This document shows, piece after piece, positions 17,866 to 25,099 of a DNA stretch of 50,138 bases. Under the pieces are notes generated by a model. The model saw only the letters and a list, made by a program, of their open reading frames with translations, was not told the origin of the DNA and made no database searches. Every line of letters starts with the position of its first letter. Position 1 is the first letter of the stretch. The stretch is from Mitsuaria sp. GD03876 (GTDB lineage Bacteria > Pseudomonadota > Gammaproteobacteria > Burkholderiales > Burkholderiaceae_C), in the NCBI RefSeq assembly GCF_029840635.1, contig NZ_JAOCCU010000046.1, positions 1 through 50,138 on the forward strand, read 5' to 3'. The position numbers were made by a program, and so were the translations under genes.

Positions 17866-18681
17866 ATGTCCAGCGCTTCCCGCTCTCCCAACGTTTCCAA
17901 CGCGTCCGCGGCCACCGTCGCCACCGCGGTTCCGGGCGCCTCGACGGTGCTGATCACCGGCTGCTCGTCGGGCTTCGGCCTCGAGACGGCGCGCTTCTTC
18001 CTCGACAAGGGATGGCGCGTCATCGCGACGATGCGCACGCCGCGCGAGGACCTGCTGCCGCGCTCCGACCGGCTGCGCGTGCTGGCGCTCGACGTGACCG
18101 ATGCCGAGAGCATCCGCCACTGCATCGAGGCCGTGGGCCCGATCGATGCGCTGGTCAACAACGCCGGCGTCGGCCTGCTGGCGCCGCTGGAGGGCGTCGA
18201 CATGGCCAATGCCCGCGCGCTGTACGAGACCAACGTGCTCGGCACGATCGCCATGACGCAGGCGGTGCTGCCGCGGTTCCGGGCTCAGCGCTCGGGCGTG
18301 ATCGTGAACGTCACGTCGAGCGTGACCTTGCGGCCGTTGCCGCTGCTGTCGGTCTACACGGGCAGCAAGGCGGCGGTGAACGCGTTCACCGAGTCGCTGG
18401 CGCTGGAGCTGGCGCCGTTCGATGTCCGCGTGCGGCTCGTGCTGCCGGGCCGCTCGCCGGGCACGAGCTTCGGCGACAACGCGCGCAAGCTGATGCCGCT
18501 CGACGTGCCCGAGGCCTACACCGAGTTCCGCGATCGCGTCTTCGCCGCGGTGCGCGACGCGTCGACGCCGGTGACCCATGCCCAGGACGTCGCCGAGGCG
18601 GTGTGGCGCGCGGTCACCGATCCGCAGGCGCCGATGCGGATTCCCGCCGGAGCGGACGCGGTGGCGCTGGCGAGCGAGTGA
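17866..18681 (+). CDS. Short-chain dehydrogenase/reductase
   Basis: NAD(P)-dependent oxidoreductase of 271 residues, classical SDR type. The cofactor motif TGCSSGFG is at 31-38, NNAG at 98-101, catalytic Ser at 151-152, and Tyr164/Lys168 in YTGSK. It starts at the ATG at 17866, with GGAG 8 nt upstream; a start at 17833 would add a poorly conserved extension. It is transcribed divergently from the AraC/EamA pair. Substrate unknown. Confidence 0.88.
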   Translation: MSSASRSPNVSNASAATVATAVPGASTVLITGCSSGFGLETARFFLDKGWRVIATMRTPREDLLPRSDRLRVLALDVTDAESIRHCIEAVGPIDALVNNAGVGLLAPLEGVDMANARALYETNVLGTIAMTQAVLPRFRAQRSGVIVNVTSSVTLRPLPLLSVYTGSKAAVNAFTESLALELAPFDVRVRLVLPGRSPGTSFGDNARKLMPLDVPEAYTEFRDRVFAAVRDASTPVTHAQDVAEAVWRAVTDPQAPMRIPAGADAVALASE

Positions 18682-18852
18682 CACCGGGGGTCATCGGTCG
18701 CGTCGCGCGGGCCCCTCATACCGTTTGAGGACGCGCGACCGGCCGGCGTCTTCCTCGACGAGGCGCTTGGCCAGAAGATCCTCCGTTCCCATCGTCGCCG
18801 ACCGGGTTCACTGGTCCGGCGTCGGTGGGCCATTCCATTCAAGGAGGACAAC

Positions 18853-19245
18853 ATGGGCATGATCACCGGCGCGGAGAAGGACACCTTGCTCGCATGGATC
18901 CCGTCCCAGGCCGCGAAGACCCTGATCGGCAGCACGGAACCCGGCATGGTGTCGGACGCTCCGCTCAGCAAGGCGGTCCGGTTTCGCTGGTTCGAGGTGC
19001 AGATCGGGGCCTACAAGTACACGTTCGGCTTGAATCTGCACACCGACCGCAATTGGGGCAGTTGCTGGTTCAAGCGGATGCAGGATGCCGAGGAAATGAC
19101 CCTCAAGGTGCCCAAGGGTGAAGCCCATTTCTCGCCGCTGCTCAAGTCGGCCTGCAGCAAGTGGGAAGGCGCGGCCCGCACGGCAGGCACGTTCAAGGAG
19201 GCCGAGAAGACCGAGGAGAAGGCGACGGAGACCGTGACGTCGTAG
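18853..19245 (+). CDS. Unknown 130-residue soluble protein
   Basis: No family recognised. The protein is mainly polar, with a tryptophan- and aromatic-rich centre (VRFRWFEVQIGAYKYTFG, then WGSCWFKRM), two cysteines (about residues 71 and 101) and a charged Lys/Glu tail (FKEAEKTEEKATETV). There is no signal peptide or membrane helix. AAGGAGG at 18841-18847, 5 nt before the ATG, is among the strongest ribosome sites in the window, suggesting high expression. It stands alone, followed by a hairpin shared with the convergent GH16 gene. Confidence 0.65.
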   Translation: MGMITGAEKDTLLAWIPSQAAKTLIGSTEPGMVSDAPLSKAVRFRWFEVQIGAYKYTFGLNLHTDRNWGSCWFKRMQDAEEMTLKVPKGEAHFSPLLKSACSKWEGAARTAGTFKEAEKTEEKATETVTS

Positions 19246-19256
19246 CGGTCCGAGGC

Positions 19257-19283
19257 GCAGTGGCACCGGAGCCGGTGCACTGC
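19257..19283. terminator. Hairpin between convergent genes
   Basis: GCAGTGGCACCGG pairs with CCGGTGCACTGC (one bulged G, 2-nt loop), between the unknown gene (plus) and the GH16 gene (minus). There is no long T-run, so efficiency is uncertain. Confidence 0.5.
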
Positions 19284-19289
19284 GCGCCT

Positions 19290-20153
19290 TCAGCGCTTGG
19301 CCTGATACACCCGCACGAACTCCACCTCATACCCGATCGGGAAGATCGTGTCGTCGATCTCCCCGCCGAGGTCCCCGCCGATCGCGAGGTTGAGGATCAG
19401 GAACTGCGGCTTGTCGAACGGCCATTGCGCCGTGCCCTTCCCCAGGTTCGGATACGCCGCATGCGCCTGGCCATCGATGCCGAAGCGGATCTCCTTCGGC
19501 GTCCACAGCATCTGGTAGGTATGGAACGCATCGCACGCCGTCGCCAGCTTGCGGCCATCGCCCACGCCGTGCCCGCCGTGGCCCGATGTCGTGTGCACCG
19601 TGCTGAACACCCAGTCCGGCTTCTGTCCCATGTGCTCGAGGATGTCCAGCTCGCCCGACTCGGGCCAGTCGCCCTGGCTGCCGAGCATCCAGATCGCCGG
19701 CCACGTCCCCTTGCCGCACGGCAGCTTCGCGCGGATCTCGAAGTAGCCGTAGGTCCACTCGGCCTTGCCCTTCGTGATCAGCCGCGTCGACGTGTACTGC
19801 TGGCCGCCCCAGTCCGGCGCCGTCGACAGCGACTCCTTGCGCGCGGTGATCACCAGCCGGCCATCCTTCACCGCCGCGTTCTCCGCGCGCGGCCCGGCGT
19901 AGTACTGCTTCTCCCGGTTGTGCCAGCCCTGCTTGTTCATGCCGGTGTCGTTGGCCCACTTCGACGCGTCCGGCAGGCCGCCCTGGTCGAACTCGTCCGC
20001 CCACACCAGCGTGTAGCCGGCCGGCATCGCCAGCGGCCCCGAGGCCGCCCCGCCCTTGCCCGTCGCGGTCTGCGCCAGCGCCGCCCCGCCGTCGATCGTC
20101 AATGCCGCCAGCAGCGGCACGGCGGCCCAGTGCCGCGTCATTCGTTGCTTCAT
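19290..20153 (-). CDS. Secreted GH16 endo-glucanase/galactanase
   Basis: Glycoside hydrolase family 16 enzyme of 287 residues, laminarinase-like. A signal peptide ends near GAALAQ (residue 28). The catalytic motif E168-L-D170-I-L-E173 (nucleophile, assistant, acid/base) is intact, and the flanking WPAIWMLGS and GYFEIRAKLP segments are typical. The likely reaction is endo-hydrolysis of beta-1,3-glucan; endo-beta-1,3-galactanases also occur in GH16. Last gene of the GH30-MOSC-binding protein-GH16 operon, starting 20 nt after the binding-protein stop. Pairing with a GH30 enzyme favours a beta-1,3/1,6-glucan such as laminarin. Confidence 0.9.
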   Translation of the reverse strand: MKQRMTRHWAAVPLLAALTIDGGAALAQTATGKGGAASGPLAMPAGYTLVWADEFDQGGLPDASKWANDTGMNKQGWHNREKQYYAGPRAENAAVKDGRLVITARKESLSTAPDWGGQQYTSTRLITKGKAEWTYGYFEIRAKLPCGKGTWPAIWMLGSQGDWPESGELDILEHMGQKPDWVFSTVHTTSGHGGHGVGDGRKLATACDAFHTYQMLWTPKEIRFGIDGQAHAAYPNLGKGTAQWPFDKPQFLILNLAIGGDLGGEIDDTIFPIGYEVEFVRVYQAKR

Positions 20154-20173
20154 GAACCCCTGTCTCCGGTTGT

Positions 20174-21457
20174 TCACCGCTTCGCGCGGCGCTCCAGCAG
20201 CTGCTCGGCATCCGCCAGCGCCGCCTTGATCGTCTTGTGCCCGCGCAGCACCTTGTCGAGCTCGGTCTGCACGACCTCCTCCGCGAACTTGGCCTGCTTG
20301 TGCACCGGCAGCGCCGCGATCTTCAGCGCGTCGTCCCGCCACAGCAGCCGCGCCTGCTGGCCGCCGAGGAAGTCCACCGGCTCGCTGAAGAACGGGTCCT
20401 CGTGCACGTCCCGCAGCGCGGGAAACGCGTCGTAGCTCTTGAACGCCTGCAGCTGCCGCTTCGGGTCCAGCGTCATCAGCTGGATGAAGCGCCACGCCAG
20501 CACCTTGCGCGACGGCGCCGACTTGCGCGCGATCGCGTAGAAGGTCCCGCCATACGGCGCATGCGCCCCGCCCGGCAGCGACGCCGCCCGCCACAGGCCC
20601 TTGGTCTCCGGCGCGACGAAGGCATTCAGCTGGCCGACCAGCCACGCGCCCGAGAGCTCGGTCGCCAGCCGCCCGTTCTTGAAGCCGGCGCCCCAGTCGT
20701 TGGACCAGGCCTGCACCTTCGCGTCCAGCCCCTTCTGCCGCGCGCGCAGCGCGACCTCGAAGGCGCGCTCGAACCGCGGCGAGTTCACCAGCACCCGCGA
20801 TTCGGTGTCGAAGTAGATGCCCTCGCCCGGCTTCAGGCCGTCGGCGATCAGGATGTCCTTGATCTCCTGGACGTTGGCGATCAGGTACGCGCCGCTGCCC
20901 GCCTTGATGCGCTCGCCCGCCGCCACGTAGCTGTCCCAGCTGCGCGTCAGTTCCTCGGGCGGCACGCCCGCGCGGTCGAGGATGTCCTTGCGGTACAGCA
21001 TCGTCCCCGGCCCGATGTCCGCCGGCACCGCGACCACCGCGCCATTGCGCGCGATCGCCTGGTCATACGCATACGGCACCAGCCGGGGGCGATAGGCCTC
21101 GACGCCGAACGGCGGCTGACGCAGGTCCTCCAGGCCGCCGCCCTGCGCGAAGCGGCCGACGAAGCTCGACTCCAGCGCCATCACGTCCGGCAGTCCCACC
21201 GCCGTCGACAGCGCCGTCGTCATCGCGGTGTGGTGGTCGGTGTACTGCCGCATCAGGATGCGCAGCTCGACATCGGGATGCATCGCCTGCCAGGCCGGGA
21301 TCGCCGCCTCGGCGATCTTGTCCATCAGAGGGAAAGCGGCGATGGTCAGCACCTCGCGCGTCTGCGCGAGCGCCGGCACGACCATCACGCCGGACCAGGC
21401 CGGCGCCGTCATCGCCGCCAGCATGCCGCGACGGGTGAGCCCCGCGCGCGCTGTCAA
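20174..21457 (-). CDS. ABC sugar-transporter substrate-binding protein (orphan)
   Basis: Extracellular solute-binding protein family 1, about 427 residues. The N-terminus (TARAGLTRRGMLAAM) looks like a Tat or Sec signal ending at ALA-QT. The preferred start is a TTG at 21457 that overlaps the MOSC stop (TTGA) and has GGAG 9 nt upstream; an ATG at 21424 is the alternative. The mature part has typical features, such as VPADIGPGTMLYRKDIL and a C-terminal helix bundle. No permease or ATPase is in this operon, so it must use a transporter encoded elsewhere. Likely ligand: a beta-gluco-oligosaccharide, from context only. Confidence 0.82.
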   Translation of the reverse strand: MTARAGLTRRGMLAAMTAPAWSGVMVVPALAQTREVLTIAAFPLMDKIAEAAIPAWQAMHPDVELRILMRQYTDHHTAMTTALSTAVGLPDVMALESSFVGRFAQGGGLEDLRQPPFGVEAYRPRLVPYAYDQAIARNGAVVAVPADIGPGTMLYRKDILDRAGVPPEELTRSWDSYVAAGERIKAGSGAYLIANVQEIKDILIADGLKPGEGIYFDTESRVLVNSPRFERAFEVALRARQKGLDAKVQAWSNDWGAGFKNGRLATELSGAWLVGQLNAFVAPETKGLWRAASLPGGAHAPYGGTFYAIARKSAPSRKVLAWRFIQLMTLDPKRQLQAFKSYDAFPALRDVHEDPFFSEPVDFLGGQQARLLWRDDALKIAALPVHKQAKFAEEVVQTELDKVLRGHKTIKAALADAEQLLERRAKR

Positions 21458-22440
21458 AAGTCGAGCTCCATCGTCATGGCCGTGCCTTCGCCGAGGGTGC
21501 CGCCCTGGGGCGGCTGCAGGTAGATGCCGAAACGCGACGCCTGCCCGGGCCAGCGTTGCGCGCTCAGCTCGGCGATCGCCGCGTCGATGCCCGGTTGCAC
21601 CTCGCCGCTGTCCGGATCGACGTTGGGCACGACGCAGCGCTCGCACGCGGCGCGACGCACCAGTCGACGCCAGGTGCCTGCCGCGTCGGGCCAGACGAGT
21701 TGCAGCAGGTACTCCTCCAGGAACGGCGCCATCGGCTCCCGGCCGCCGCCCAGCACGAGGTTGGGCCGCAACCGGCGTGCATCGACCCGCGCGTGCCCTT
21801 GCGCCACCAGGTGCGCGTTGAGTTCCTCGACCGACGCGCTCGACACCGCATGCAGTGGGTTCGGCGCGGTGGCCAGCAAGGCCTCGCGATCGAGCTTCAC
21901 CAGCCGCAGCTCCTCGCCGGTCAGTTCACGCAGGAACTGCGCCGCCATCGCGCCGGCGTCCCTCGCGCCATGGGCCACCATCCGGCGCGTCTCCGGATCC
22001 CAGATCGATGCCCGCGTCGCCTCGCCTGCCGCTTCCCGCGCCAGGCACAGCGGTTGCAGGTCGCCGCCGCGCAGCAGCAGCGCATCCGGCAGCAGCTTCG
22101 GTTGAAGCAACGCCAGCTTCGGATGTGAACCGAGCCAGCAGAGCTCGCCGCGCGCGTCGACCACGATCCACTCGCGGTCGCCCTCGATGCGGCCGTCGGC
22201 GTCGAACCGGAGTTCGCTCACGCGCACGCCGGCGCAGGACTTCACCGGATAGAGGAACAGCGCCTCCACCTCGGCGGACGCCGTCGTCGATCCGGGCATC
22301 GGCCCGCCCTGCGTGTCCTCGAAGTCGACCCGGATGTCCACGGCGACGACCGGCGCCTTGTCGGCGTCGAGGTCGATGTCGACGCGCACCTCGCCGACCG
22401 GGCGCGCGGCGGCGAGCGAGATCAGGCCAGCGGCGCTCAT
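21454..22440 (-). CDS. MOSC domain protein
   Basis: Protein of 328 residues. After an N-terminal stretch of about 50 residues without recognised homology come a MOSC N-terminal beta-barrel (VEALFLYPVKSCAGVRVSELRFDADG) and a C-terminal MOSC domain with CERCVVPNVDPDSGE. MOSC proteins bind molybdenum cofactor or sulfur carriers; many act in N-hydroxylated-compound reduction or are uncharacterised, and the cysteines here suit cofactor binding. AGGAGG 6 nt before the ATG fixes the start at 22440. It sits between GH30 and the binding protein, and its stop overlaps the next start, so it is co-expressed with a glycan operon. Reason unknown. Confidence 0.82.
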   Translation of the reverse strand: MSAAGLISLAAARPVGEVRVDIDLDADKAPVVAVDIRVDFEDTQGGPMPGSTTASAEVEALFLYPVKSCAGVRVSELRFDADGRIEGDREWIVVDARGELCWLGSHPKLALLQPKLLPDALLLRGGDLQPLCLAREAAGEATRASIWDPETRRMVAHGARDAGAMAAQFLRELTGEELRLVKLDREALLATAPNPLHAVSSASVEELNAHLVAQGHARVDARRLRPNLVLGGGREPMAPFLEEYLLQLVWPDAAGTWRRLVRRAACERCVVPNVDPDSGEVQPGIDAAIAELSAQRWPGQASRFGIYLQPPQGGTLGEGTAMTMELDF

Positions 22441-22457
22441 GCCGATCCTCCTGCGCC

Positions 22458-23861
22458 TCAGCGCGGCAACACGAAGGTCGCGATCGCGCGCGCCGGCAGC
22501 GACGCCACGCCGGCCTGGCCGTCGATGCGCAGCGTGAAACGGTGCTCGCGCTCGCCGCGGTTCATCACGACGACGGCGATGCCGCCGTCCTCGTTGACCG
22601 CCGCGGTGCACTCGAGGTCCTGGCTGCTCGCCGAGCACAGCACGCGGTGCGCGCCGGGCTTGATGAAGCGGCTGAAGTGACCGAGGTAGTCGTAGGAGCT
22701 CTGCGGCATCAGCCGGTTGTGCTCGCGGTCCGCCAGCATCGGCGCGCTGCACAGGTTGCCGACGTGGTTCGGTCCGCCGGTCTCGTCGAGCAGCAGGTTC
22801 CAGTCGATCCAGCCCACCGTCCAGCGGTTCAGGTCGTTGATGATGCTGCGCGCGTAGCGCTCGCCGGTGTTCCACGAGCCGATGTGCGGTCCGCCCTCCT
22901 GGCAGCCCTCGGTGAACAGCAGCTGCTTGTCCGGATAGGCGTCATGCAGCAGGCCGACGTGGTCGAAGTGGTCCTCGACATACCAGTGGAAGCCGCAGCC
23001 CCAGACGTACTTCGACGCCTCGGGATCGGAGTACACGACGTCCGCGCGCTGGACCATCTGGTCGCGGTTGTGGTCCCAGACCACGACCTTGATGCGCTGC
23101 AGCCCGGCCGCGTGCAGCGCGGGACCGAGATGGTCGCGGACGAAGTCGCGTTCCTCCTCGGCGCTGTAGACGCAGGAGTCCCAGCGCTGCACCGCGTCCG
23201 GCTCGTTCTGCACGGACACGCCCCAGATGGGCACGCCCTCGGCCTCGTAGGCCTGGATGAACTTCACGAAGCACTGCGCCCAGGCCTTGGCGTACTGCGG
23301 CAACAGCTTGCCGCCGTTGTTCATCTCGCCGTTGGACTTCATCCACGCGGGCGGACTCCACGGGGAGACCAGCAGCTTCATCGGCCCCGGCGCGACTTTC
23401 ATCGCCGCCTTGATCATCGGCAGCAGCGCGCGGCGGTCGCGGTCGATGTTGAAGTGCTGGAGCGCCTCGTCGCCAGGGACTTCCGCGTGGGCGTAGTTGC
23501 CCAGCGAGAAGTCGCAGCTGTTCATGTGCACGCGGTTGAAGGTGTAGCCGTGGCCCGCGGTCACGTCGAAGTAGGCGTGCAGCAGCGCGTTGGCCTCGGC
23601 GGGCGGGAGCTTCTGCCAGGTGGTCGCGGCGGCTTCGGTGAAGGCGCCACCAAAGCCCTCGATGCGCTGGAAGCGCCGGGCGCTGTTGACCACCAGCTTG
23701 GGCATGCCGGCGATGGCGGCATCGGCCATCAGTTGCGCGACCGGCCGCAGCGCCAGGTCCGGCTGCGCGGCCAGCCGCGTCGACGTGGCCAGGTCCGCGC
23801 CCTTCGCGGACAGCGTCCATCGCAAGGACGCGCCCGCGTCCGCCCGAGTTGTCTCCGTCAT
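22458..23861 (-). CDS. GH30 beta-glycosidase (beta-1,6-glucanase/glucosylceramidase-like)
   Basis: Glycoside hydrolase family 30 enzyme of 467 residues. RFQRIEGFGGAFTEAAA (63-79) opens the barrel, Glu220 in VQNEPD is the acid/base and Glu318 in LLFTEG the nucleophile; a C-terminal beta-sandwich ends in ATFVLPR. Residue patterns suggest the glucosylceramidase/beta-1,6-glucanase branch rather than a xylanase. No signal peptide is visible, so it should act on imported oligosaccharides in the cytoplasm. First gene of the operon; the LacI-type operator lies 24-41 bp upstream of its start codon, where it could block transcription directly. Confidence 0.88.
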   Translation of the reverse strand: MTETTRADAGASLRWTLSAKGADLATSTRLAAQPDLALRPVAQLMADAAIAGMPKLVVNSARRFQRIEGFGGAFTEAAATTWQKLPPAEANALLHAYFDVTAGHGYTFNRVHMNSCDFSLGNYAHAEVPGDEALQHFNIDRDRRALLPMIKAAMKVAPGPMKLLVSPWSPPAWMKSNGEMNNGGKLLPQYAKAWAQCFVKFIQAYEAEGVPIWGVSVQNEPDAVQRWDSCVYSAEEERDFVRDHLGPALHAAGLQRIKVVVWDHNRDQMVQRADVVYSDPEASKYVWGCGFHWYVEDHFDHVGLLHDAYPDKQLLFTEGCQEGGPHIGSWNTGERYARSIINDLNRWTVGWIDWNLLLDETGGPNHVGNLCSAPMLADREHNRLMPQSSYDYLGHFSRFIKPGAHRVLCSASSQDLECTAAVNEDGGIAVVVMNRGEREHRFTLRIDGQAGVASLPARAIATFVLPR

Positions 23862-23884
23862 GGAATGCCCTTGTCGTTACGGCG

Positions 23885-23902
23885 CTTGAAAGCGCTTTCA
23901 AG
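23885..23902. promoter_or_regulatory. LacI-family-type operator palindrome
   Basis: Perfect 18-bp palindrome CTTGAAAGCGCTTTCAAG located 23 bp upstream of the GH30 start codon. It contains the same 14-bp core as the site at 60-73. Position and symmetry suit a LacI-family repressor acting on the GH30-MOSC-binding protein-GH16 operon. Confidence 0.82.
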
Positions 23903-23953
23903 ACTCGAGCATAGAGGCAGAGCGGGAGACGGTCAATTCAGGGATGGTCCGGA

Positions 23954-23976
23954 GGCGGGCCCGGTGAGGGCCCGTC
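23954..23976 (-). terminator. Hairpin after GH43-like gene
   Basis: GGCGGGCCC pairs with GGGCCCGTC (one G-T pair, 5-nt loop) just past the minus-strand GH43-like stop at 23982. There is no T-run, so this is a possible terminator only. It separates the large galactan locus from the GH30 operon. Confidence 0.35.
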
Positions 23977-23981
23977 GCCGG

Positions 23982-25046
23982 TCACTTCTCGGGGAAAGCC
24001 TTGCGCAGCACGTCGTACTGCGCCTTCGTGATCGGCATCATCGACCCGTGCCGCAGCTGGGCCGGCATCTCGAAGCGGTCCCATTCCTTGCGGCGCGAGT
24101 TGCCCCAGACCTCGACCCACGGCCCTTCGAGCCGCGGCGCCATCGACAAGCCATAGCTCGTGCCCGCGTACTGCTCGTAGTACAGGTACCAGTCGATGCC
24201 ATTGGGCGCCCGCACCAGCGTCGGTGCCTCGCGGAAGGCCGGGCTCAGCGCGGGGCCGGGCTCCGGATAGGGGCCGAGCAGCTCCTTTGCGCAGCTCATG
24301 CGGATCGTCTTGCCGGTGGTCCAGATGTACGACGGATAGCGCTCGTCCTTGATGACGGCGCAGTAGCCGCCTTCCGGATTCGCGATCAGGAAGGTGTCGA
24401 TCGTCGCGATCTCCCACGGGAACAGCCGCTTGGGCGGCGCGTCGAAGCGCCGCAGGTCCGGCGACAGCGCGTAGAGCGTGCGCTGGCTCGACCAGTAGCG
24501 CTCCGGGTCCTCCGGCACGCCAGGCACCGTGGCGGTATGCCACAGCACGATGAACTGGTTCGACGGCTTGTCGAAGTAGAGCTTGGGCGCGCCGATGCGC
24601 TGCATCGCGTTGGGCAGCCCGGCGACCTGGGACAGGTCGGGCCGGTAGGTGCCGAAGGCCTGCCAGCGGACCAGGTCGTCGGAGACCCAGAAGCGGATGT
24701 CCGGATCGTCGTCGCTCTTGTTGCCGACCAGGTAGAAGCGGCCGTCCGGCCCCTGCGCGATCGACGGATGGCCGTGGTACTCCTCGTTCACCGCCTTGCC
24801 GCCGTTGAGCTTCGTCCAGTGCAGCCCGTCCAGGCTGACCGCGTAGTGCAGCACGCCGTAGCGCGCGTCGGTCATGTGGGCGAAGAGGTAGGCCTCGGGG
24901 CCGGTCCGGGCGAGCGCGGCCGCGCTGGGCGGCCCGGCCGGGTGCGCCGGATTGGCCGCGGGCGCGGCCTGCGCGGCGGCGTTGCCGGAAGCGGCCATCG
25001 CCGCCAGGGTCAGGATCGCGCCCGCGAGCGCCCGGATGCTTCTCAT
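23982..25046 (-). CDS. Secreted GH43-like glycosidase
   Basis: Protein of 354 residues with a signal peptide (cleaved near NAAAQA, residue 26) and a five-bladed-propeller look of the GH43/GH32/GH117 superfamily: YLFAHMTDARYGVLHYAVS, HGHPSIAQGPDGRFYLVGN and RIGAPKLYFD. Family-typical activities are alpha-L-arabinofuranosidase, beta-xylosidase and exo-galactanase; context favours removal of arabinose or galactose. The catalytic triad cannot be fixed with confidence. AAGGAG lies upstream of the ATG. It is last in the minus-strand array, 53 nt after the sialidase-fold gene. Confidence 0.72.
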   Translation of the reverse strand: MRSIRALAGAILTLAAMAASGNAAAQAAPAANPAHPAGPPSAAALARTGPEAYLFAHMTDARYGVLHYAVSLDGLHWTKLNGGKAVNEEYHGHPSIAQGPDGRFYLVGNKSDDDPDIRFWVSDDLVRWQAFGTYRPDLSQVAGLPNAMQRIGAPKLYFDKPSNQFIVLWHTATVPGVPEDPERYWSSQRTLYALSPDLRRFDAPPKRLFPWEIATIDTFLIANPEGGYCAVIKDERYPSYIWTTGKTIRMSCAKELLGPYPEPGPALSPAFREAPTLVRAPNGIDWYLYYEQYAGTSYGLSMAPRLEGPWVEVWGNSRRKEWDRFEMPAQLRHGSMMPITKAQYDVLRKAFPEK

Positions 25047-25099
25047 CGTTGGTCTCCTTGAATGCGCTGCTGAATCGATCCCGACCGCTCAGCGACCGC

